In this document: positions 59,682-64,000 of the stretch, in pieces
Layout of the letters: each line of letters starts with the position of its first letter
How positions within the stretch are numbered: the stretch's first letter is position 1
Origin: Agromyces mangrovi
GTDB lineage: Bacteria > Actinomycetota > Actinomycetes > Actinomycetales > Microbacteriaceae
DNA length: 64,000 nt
Reading direction: 5' to 3'
Assembly: GCF_030296695.1 (NCBI RefSeq)
Contig: NZ_AP027737.1
Span: forward strand, 2,852,001 to 2,916,000
Translations under genes and position numbers: made by a program
Notes under the pieces: model-generated
The model's database searches: none
Seen by the model: only the letters and a program-made list of their open reading frames with translations
What the model was told of the DNA's origin: nothing

Positions 59682-60947
59682 ATGGTCGAGGAGGCCCGGA
59701 TGCGGCGGGGGCGGGTCGCGACCCCGCGCGGTCGGATCGGGGCCGTCCTCGGCGGACGCGTCGCGGCCTGGACGGGCTTCGCGGCGGTGCACGCCGGCCT
59801 CATCGCGGTCGGTCTGCACGTGCCGGGCAGCGTCTTCCACGACGTCTCGGCGGTCTACCTCGACTGGGTGCAGCGTGCGGTCGACGGCGCCGGGGTCGTC
59901 GGCATCGACCTCCCGTGGGTCTACCCGATCCTCGCGATCGTGCCGATCGGCATCGCGTTCGCATTCGGGCCCGAGCACTACCTCGCGACCTGGTTCGCCC
60001 TGGTGATCGCGCTCGACACGGCGGCGTTCGCAGTGCTGCTCGGGCGACGGCGCCTGTCGCCCACCCGGCGCGTCGCGGCGTGGTGGTGGCTGGGGCTCCT
60101 CGCGCTGCTCGGTCCGGTCGCGCTGGGGCGGCTCGACGCCATCACGGCACCCGTCGCGATCGTCGCGCTGCTGCTGGCTGCGCGGCACGCCCGCGTCGCG
60201 GCGCTGCTGCTGACGATCGGCGCCTGGATCAAGGTGTGGCCGGCGGCGCTCGGCCTCGCGCTGGTCACCGCCTCGCGACGGCGGCTCGAGGTGGTGCTCG
60301 TCGCCCTCGCCGGTTCGGCCGCGGTGATCGTGGCGAGCCTCGTGGCCGGCGGCGCGGGCGCGGTGCTGGGCTTCCTCGGGGAGCAGGACGCGCGCGGCCT
60401 GCAGGTCGAGGCGCCCGCTGCCGTGCCCTGGCTCTGGGCCATCGCGCTGGGCTCGACCGCGTCGAAGGTCGCCTACGACCACGAGATCCTCACGTTCCAG
60501 GTGTCGGGCCCGGGCACCGACGTCGTCGCCGGCCTGCTCACCCCGCTCATGGCCGTCGCGCTGGCCGCGGTCGTCGCGGTCGGCGTCGTCGCCGTGCGCC
60601 GCGGTGCGCCGTTCGGTGCGCTGCTGCCGCCGCTGTCGCTCGCGCTGGTGTGCGTGCTGCTCGTGTGCAACAAGGTCGGCTCGCCGCAGTTCGTCACGTG
60701 GCTCGTCGCGCCCGTGGTGCTCGGCCTGTGCCTGCGGCCCGCCCGCTTCGCGGTGCCGGCGCTCCTCGTCGCGGCGATCGCGGGGTGCACGCAGGTGCTC
60801 TACCCGGTGCTGTACGACCGATTGCTCGCAGCCGATCCGGCGTTCGTGCTCGTGCTGACCGTCAAGGTGCTGCTCGAGCTCGCGGTGCTGGGCTGGTCGG
60901 TGCGCGCCGTGTGGAAGAGTGGGACGCGGAGACGGGAGGTCGCCTGA
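59682..60947 (+). CDS. Polyprenol-phosphate-mannose-dependent mannosyltransferase-like, GT87 family
   Basis: A 421-residue polytopic membrane protein with about ten helices. The periplasmic loop after helix 1 and the WVYPILAIVP and AWIKVWPAALGLAL segments resemble DUF2029/GT87 enzymes that use polyprenol-phosphate-mannose. The start ATG 59682 is 7 bases after TAGGCT (leaderless); ATG 59700 is an alternative. Mannose supply genes (manA, the PMM-like HAD) are in the same window. The sugar is inferred from the family. Confidence 0.75.
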   Translation: MVEEARMRRGRVATPRGRIGAVLGGRVAAWTGFAAVHAGLIAVGLHVPGSVFHDVSAVYLDWVQRAVDGAGVVGIDLPWVYPILAIVPIGIAFAFGPEHYLATWFALVIALDTAAFAVLLGRRRLSPTRRVAAWWWLGLLALLGPVALGRLDAITAPVAIVALLLAARHARVAALLLTIGAWIKVWPAALGLALVTASRRRLEVVLVALAGSAAVIVASLVAGGAGAVLGFLGEQDARGLQVEAPAAVPWLWAIALGSTASKVAYDHEILTFQVSGPGTDVVAGLLTPLMAVALAAVVAVGVVAVRRGAPFGALLPPLSLALVCVLLVCNKVGSPQFVTWLVAPVVLGLCLRPARFAVPALLVAAIAGCTQVLYPVLYDRLLAADPAFVLVLTVKVLLELAVLGWSVRAVWKSGTRRREVA

Positions 60948-61255
60948 TGCTGGTCGCATTCTCGGTCGCGCCGAGTGGGACGGGGCGCGCAGACGGGTCG
61001 GTGCACGACGCGGTCGCGGCGGCCGTGAAGGTCGTTCGCGAGTCTGGCCTGCCGAACCGCACGTCGTCGATGTTCACGGAGCTCGAGGGCGAGTGGGACG
61101 AGGTGTTCGACGTGGTCCGTCGGGCCACCGAGGCGGTCGCGCCGTTCGGCTCGCGCGTCTCGCTCGTGCTGAAGGCCGACATCCGTCCCGGCTGGGCCGG
61201 CGAACTCGACGGGAAGGTCGAGCGCCTGGAGCAGGCGATCTCGGACGCCGGATAG
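60947..61255 (+). CDS. Thiamine-binding (MTH1187/YkoF-like) protein
   Basis: A 102-residue protein of the MTH1187-type fold, starting MLVAFSVAPSGTG and containing VAAAVKVVRESGL and a central VSLVLKADIRPG. The family binds thiamine or its derivatives at a dimer interface; members often sit beside thiamine transporters, which are absent here. ATG 60947 overlaps the upstream stop (TGATG), with a GGGAGG ribosome site, so it is coupled to the GT87 gene. Confidence 0.83.
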   Translation: MLVAFSVAPSGTGRADGSVHDAVAAAVKVVRESGLPNRTSSMFTELEGEWDEVFDVVRRATEAVAPFGSRVSLVLKADIRPGWAGELDGKVERLEQAISDAG

Positions 61256-61293
61256 GGTGCCGGCGCGTCGCGGGCCCGATGCCCCGCACGGGC

Positions 61294-61323
61294 TTGTCGA
61301 ATCGATTCGATCCGTCGTAGACT
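61294..61323 (+). promoter_or_regulatory. MFS promoter with palindromic operator in the spacer
   Basis: TTGTCG (61294-61299), an 18-base spacer and TAGACT (61318-61323) sit 7 bases before the GTG at 61331, a leaderless promoter. TCGAATCGATTCGA (61297-61310) is a perfect 14-base palindrome inside the promoter. Confidence 0.65.
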
Positions 61324-61330
61324 CGCGCAG

Positions 61331-62608
61331 GTGACCCCCGCTGCGCCGGGGCCCGCGACCTGGTCGCCGGCCCGCATCCGACTCGCCCTGCTCGCCCTCG
61401 CGATGGGCGGCTTCGGCATCGGCGCGACCGAGTTCGTCGCCATGGGCCTGCTCCCCGAACTCGCCGCCGACCTCCTGCCCGCGCTCAACGCGAGCGCCCC
61501 GGAGGAGGCCATCGCCCAGGCCGGCTGGCTGATCTCGGCGTACGCGCTGGGCGTCGTCGTGGGCGCCCCGACGATCGCCGCCGCGGCCGCCCGCTGGCCG
61601 CGCAAGCAGCTGCTGCTCTGGCTCGTCGCCGCGTTCACGTTCGGCACGGTCGCGTCCGCGCTGCTGCCCACCTTCGAGCTCGTGCTCGTCGCCCGGTTCC
61701 TCTCCGCCGTGCCGCACGGCGCGTACTTCGGCATCGCCTCGCTCGTGGCCGCGAGCCTCATGGGCCCCGGCAAGCGGGCGCGGGGCGTCGCGCTCGTGCT
61801 CTCGGGCCTCACGATCGCGAACGTGGTCGGCGTGCCCGCCATCACCTGGCTCGGCCAGCAGACCACGTGGCGCGTCGCATACCTCGCGGTGGCCGCGATC
61901 TTCGCGCTCACGTTCGTCGCGATCGCCCTGGTCGTGCCGTGGCAGCCGGGCGACGCGTCGGCGTCGATCCGCCGCGAGCTCGGCGCGTTCCGTCGCGTGC
62001 AGGTCTGGCTGGCGCTCGGCATCGGCTCGATCGGGTTCGGCGGGTTCTTCGCGATGTACACGTACATCGCGCCGCTCGCCACCGAGGTCGCGGGCCTGCC
62101 CGCGGCATCCGTGCCCCTCGTGCTCATGGTCGTCGGCGTCGGCATGACGATCGGCAACCTGCTCGGCGGCTGGAGCGCCGACCGCAGCGTGCGACGGTCG
62201 CTGCGCGGCTACTTCATCGCACTCGCCGTGGCGCTCGCCGCCCTCGGGCTCGTCGCCTCGTGGCCGCCCGGGCTGATCGTCGGCGCCCTCGTCGTCGGTG
62301 CGGCCGCGGCCGCGCTCTCCCCGGTCATCCAGGCGCGGCTCATGGACGTCGCCGGTGACAGCCAGTCGATCGCGGCGGCGCTCAACCACTCCGCGCTGAA
62401 CCTCGGCAACAGCCTCGGCGCGGCGGCGGGCGGTGCCGCCATCGCCGCCGGCCTCGGCTTCGTCTCGCCGATCTGGATCGGCCTGGGCTTCACGGTCGCC
62501 GGGCTCGGGCTCACCGCCGCGACCATCGCGGTCGACCGCTCCCGCCAGCGCAACGGCCAGGTGCTGTCGTACGCGACCGGCGCGGTCACGGTCGCGAACG
62601 ACGCCTGA
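61331..62608 (+). CDS. MFS transporter (DHA1, AraJ/YdhP-like)
   Basis: A 425-residue twelve-helix transporter. GFGIGATEFVAMGLLPELA in helix 1 and the WPRKQLLLWL loop after helix 2, plus SAVPHGAYFGIASLVAASL in helix 4, place it in the AraJ/YdhP/NepI group of drug or sugar-efflux transporters. GTG 61331 is the probable leaderless start. The gene stands alone, with a palindrome upstream, but no regulator is next to it. It is followed by a weak hairpin at 62621-62639. Confidence 0.88.
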   Translation: MTPAAPGPATWSPARIRLALLALAMGGFGIGATEFVAMGLLPELAADLLPALNASAPEEAIAQAGWLISAYALGVVVGAPTIAAAAARWPRKQLLLWLVAAFTFGTVASALLPTFELVLVARFLSAVPHGAYFGIASLVAASLMGPGKRARGVALVLSGLTIANVVGVPAITWLGQQTTWRVAYLAVAAIFALTFVAIALVVPWQPGDASASIRRELGAFRRVQVWLALGIGSIGFGGFFAMYTYIAPLATEVAGLPAASVPLVLMVVGVGMTIGNLLGGWSADRSVRRSLRGYFIALAVALAALGLVASWPPGLIVGALVVGAAAAALSPVIQARLMDVAGDSQSIAAALNHSALNLGNSLGAAAGGAAIAAGLGFVSPIWIGLGFTVAGLGLTAATIAVDRSRQRNGQVLSYATGAVTVANDA

Positions 62609-62620
62609 TCACGGCAGGGG

Positions 62621-62639
62621 CCGACCAGCGACGGGTCGG
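62621..62639. terminator. Short hairpin between convergent MFS and response regulator genes
   Basis: CCGACC and GGTCGG pair around a 7-base loop in a 36-base convergent gap. The stem is short; it may end transcription from both sides. Confidence 0.35.
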
Positions 62640-62644
62640 GCGGC

Positions 62645-63292
62645 TCAGTCGCCCTGGAGCAGGATGCCGTCGGCGATGGCGCGCTTGCGCAGCGCGACCT
62701 TCGTGCCCACGTCGTAGCCCGCGAGCCGGTACTTCTCGCGGATGCGCTTGAGGTAGCTCTTGGCGGTCTCCTCCGAGATGCCGAGCTTGAACGCGACCGC
62801 CTTGACGGGCTCGCCGGCCCCGTACAGCGCCATGACGCGTCGCTCCTGCGCCGACAGGCGCGGGCCCTCGTGGTCGTCGGTCAGCGCGGGCTCGAGCTCG
62901 GCTGAGATGAACGACTGGCCCGCCTGCGCGGCGCGGATCGCGTCGACGATCGTCTCGACCGGCTCGTTCTTCACGATGTAGCCCAGCGCGCCCGCGTGCA
63001 GCGCCTCGCGGACGACCGCAGGGTCTGAGTAGGCGCTCATGAGGACGGTGCGCACGCCGGCCGTGTTCAGCGTCGAGATCTTCAGCGAGATCGGCAGGTT
63101 GTCCTTGAGGTCGAGGTCGAGCAGCACGACGTCGACGGGGAACTCGTGGTGCGCGAGCAGCTCGGGCCACGAGGCGACGGCCGCGCACAGGTCGACGTCG
63201 TCGGCGGCACCGGGGATCCAGTCGCTCAGCGCGCCGAGCAGCATCCGGTGGTCGTCGACGACGGCCAGGCGGATCGTCTCGGCTTCAGGCAT
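62645..63292 (-). CDS. LuxR-type response regulator
   Basis: A 215-residue two-component regulator. The receiver starts RLAVVDDHRMLLGAL and has phospho-acceptor Asp in VVLLDLDL; a GYIVKNEP loop follows. The C-terminal LuxR-type HTH reads LSAQERRVMALYGAG and LGISEETAKSYLKRIREKY. The next gene upstream, 21 bases away, encodes the likely sensor. The ATG at 63292 has AGGAG upstream. The target genes are unknown. Confidence 0.9.
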   Translation of the reverse strand: MPEAETIRLAVVDDHRMLLGALSDWIPGAADDVDLCAAVASWPELLAHHEFPVDVVLLDLDLKDNLPISLKISTLNTAGVRTVLMSAYSDPAVVREALHAGALGYIVKNEPVETIVDAIRAAQAGQSFISAELEPALTDDHEGPRLSAQERRVMALYGAGEPVKAVAFKLGISEETAKSYLKRIREKYRLAGYDVGTKVALRKRAIADGILLQGD

Positions 63293-63313
63293 CGGTGCTC
63301 CTCTCGTGGAGAT

Positions 63314-64000
63314 TCATCGTACGAGACCGACGTCACCCGTATCGGCCCGATTCTCCACCGCGCAGTCGATCGTGATCGTTCTGACACCGTTCGCGACGCT
63401 CGACTCGAACGGCCCGACGATACCCGCAGCTTCCCACGTCGACGGGTCGGTGCGCCCGCGGGGCACGCCGTGCGCGGCGATCGAGACGGGGAAGGCGGTG
63501 CGGCGCGGATGCATCGGATCGTGCGGTCTCGCGGGCCCGAGCCGCACCGTGACCGGGATCGCCGCCGACCGCGAACGGTCGCTCACGAGCAGCCACAGCA
63601 CGAGCAGGAGCGCGTCGCGCTGGCCCTGCGCGAGCGCGCCGGCCAGCCCGTCGGGGTCGTGCACGTCGACCGCGTCGGCGAGGAACTCCGACTCCGCGAC
63701 CGCGTGCTTCAGCCACGTGTCGGAGCGGCCCTCCATGAGCCGCATCCGCAGCCGGGTCGCGAGCGAGCCCGCGGTGGCAGCGAGGTCGCGGGTGAGCGGC
63801 AGCGGCACCCGGCCGGCGCCCACGTCGGCGAGCAGCCGCTCGGCGTCGTCGTCGAGGCGCGCGAGTTCCTCGGAGGCGAACATGCCGACCGCGCGCGTCG
63901 ACGTGCCGACGGTGCTCTGCACGAGCACCAGGTCGAGTTCGAACCGCACGATGCGGCGCAGGCCCGACGACGCGAGCGCGGTCACCACGACCGGCAGCAC
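63314..64000 (-). CDS. Putative sensor protein, C-terminal part (truncated by the window end)
   Basis: At least 228 residues, running off the right edge. It lies just upstream of the response regulator gene and probably encodes its partner. The visible part has an Arg/Leu/Ala-rich helical region (ATAGSLATRLRMRLMEGRSD) where a kinase dimer domain would be, followed by AQGQRDALLLVLWLLVSD and a beta-rich end. I do not see the N and G boxes of a HATPase domain, so it may be a degenerate kinase or an unusual sensor. The start is outside the window. Confidence 0.6.
   Translation of the reverse strand: MLPVVVTALASSGLRRIVRFELDLVLVQSTVGTSTRAVGMFASEELARLDDDAERLLADVGAGRVPLPLTRDLAATAGSLATRLRMRLMEGRSDTWLKHAVAESEFLADAVDVHDPDGLAGALAQGQRDALLLVLWLLVSDRSRSAAIPVTVRLGPARPHDPMHPRRTAFPVSIAAHGVPRGRTDPSTWEAAGIVGPFESSVANGVRTITIDCAVENRADTGDVGLVR

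Overview
The window reads as chromosomal DNA of a high-GC actinomycete. Base composition is roughly 70-75% G+C by eye. Gene content and order point to Microbacteriaceae: WhiB1 and WhiB2, MtrAB-LpqB, SigH-RshA, the three-domain Kgd, PdtaS, and many genes that look leaderless. I saw no tRNA, rRNA, insertion sequence, CRISPR array or phage gene. Almost all of it is coding, in short head-to-tail operons with 1-4 base overlaps.

Layout. 1-7.5 kb: a eukaryote-type phosphomannomutase-like HAD enzyme, two tandem O-antigen-ligase-like membrane proteins, an acyl-CoA dehydrogenase, mannose-6-phosphate isomerase (manA) and a GlxA-type regulator. 7.5-16 kb: galE, whiB2, a membrane glycosyltransferase, a DUF5719 protein, a metallopeptidase-family protein, DUF3499 and ahcY. 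16-28 kb: RDD, SpoIIM, DUF58, MoxR, DUF4350, DUF4129 and a multi-pass membrane protein, a cluster found together in many actinobacteria. Here it is split by a 4.8 kb block (ArsR-like regulator, MFS exporter, lipase-maturation-factor protein, FAD oxidoreductase). 28-37 kb: mtrA-mtrB-lpqB-comF-hpf-secA. 37-43 kb: an Rv3235-like protein, an unknown protein, an excisionase-type HTH protein, a SAF/CpaB-like and CpaE-like pair, pdtaS and whiB1. 43-50 kb: a peroxiredoxin with a GntR regulator, rsgA-aroA, sigH-rshA and an MMPL transporter. 50-64 kb: kgd, guaB1, two CNNM/CBS transporters, a NUDIX hydrolase, nnrD, a GT87 mannosyltransferase-like protein, a thiamine-binding protein, an MFS exporter and a response regulator with a truncated sensor protein.

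Much of the order is colinear with M. tuberculosis Rv3219-Rv3260 plus Rv3689-Rv3695, so most calls are supported by both sequence and context. The shared themes are cell envelope and division control (MtrAB-LpqB, WhiB2, SecA, glycosyltransferases, GDP-mannose supply), stress and redox sensing (SigH-RshA, WhiB1, Bcp), and ribosome or nucleotide homeostasis (HPF, RsgA, GuaB1, NnrD).

A key caution is that at least nine genes read with a broken frame in this copy: glxA, the GT2 gene (two or more breaks), spoIIM, the FAD oxidoreductase, DUF4350, DUF4129, mtrB, the Rv3235-like gene, the MMPL gene and nnrD. Every break is repaired by adding one G or C, usually inside a short G/C run, and I found none in the other direction. 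That pattern looks like systematic base-calling deletions, not gene decay, so I annotate these as full genes and mark the break points.
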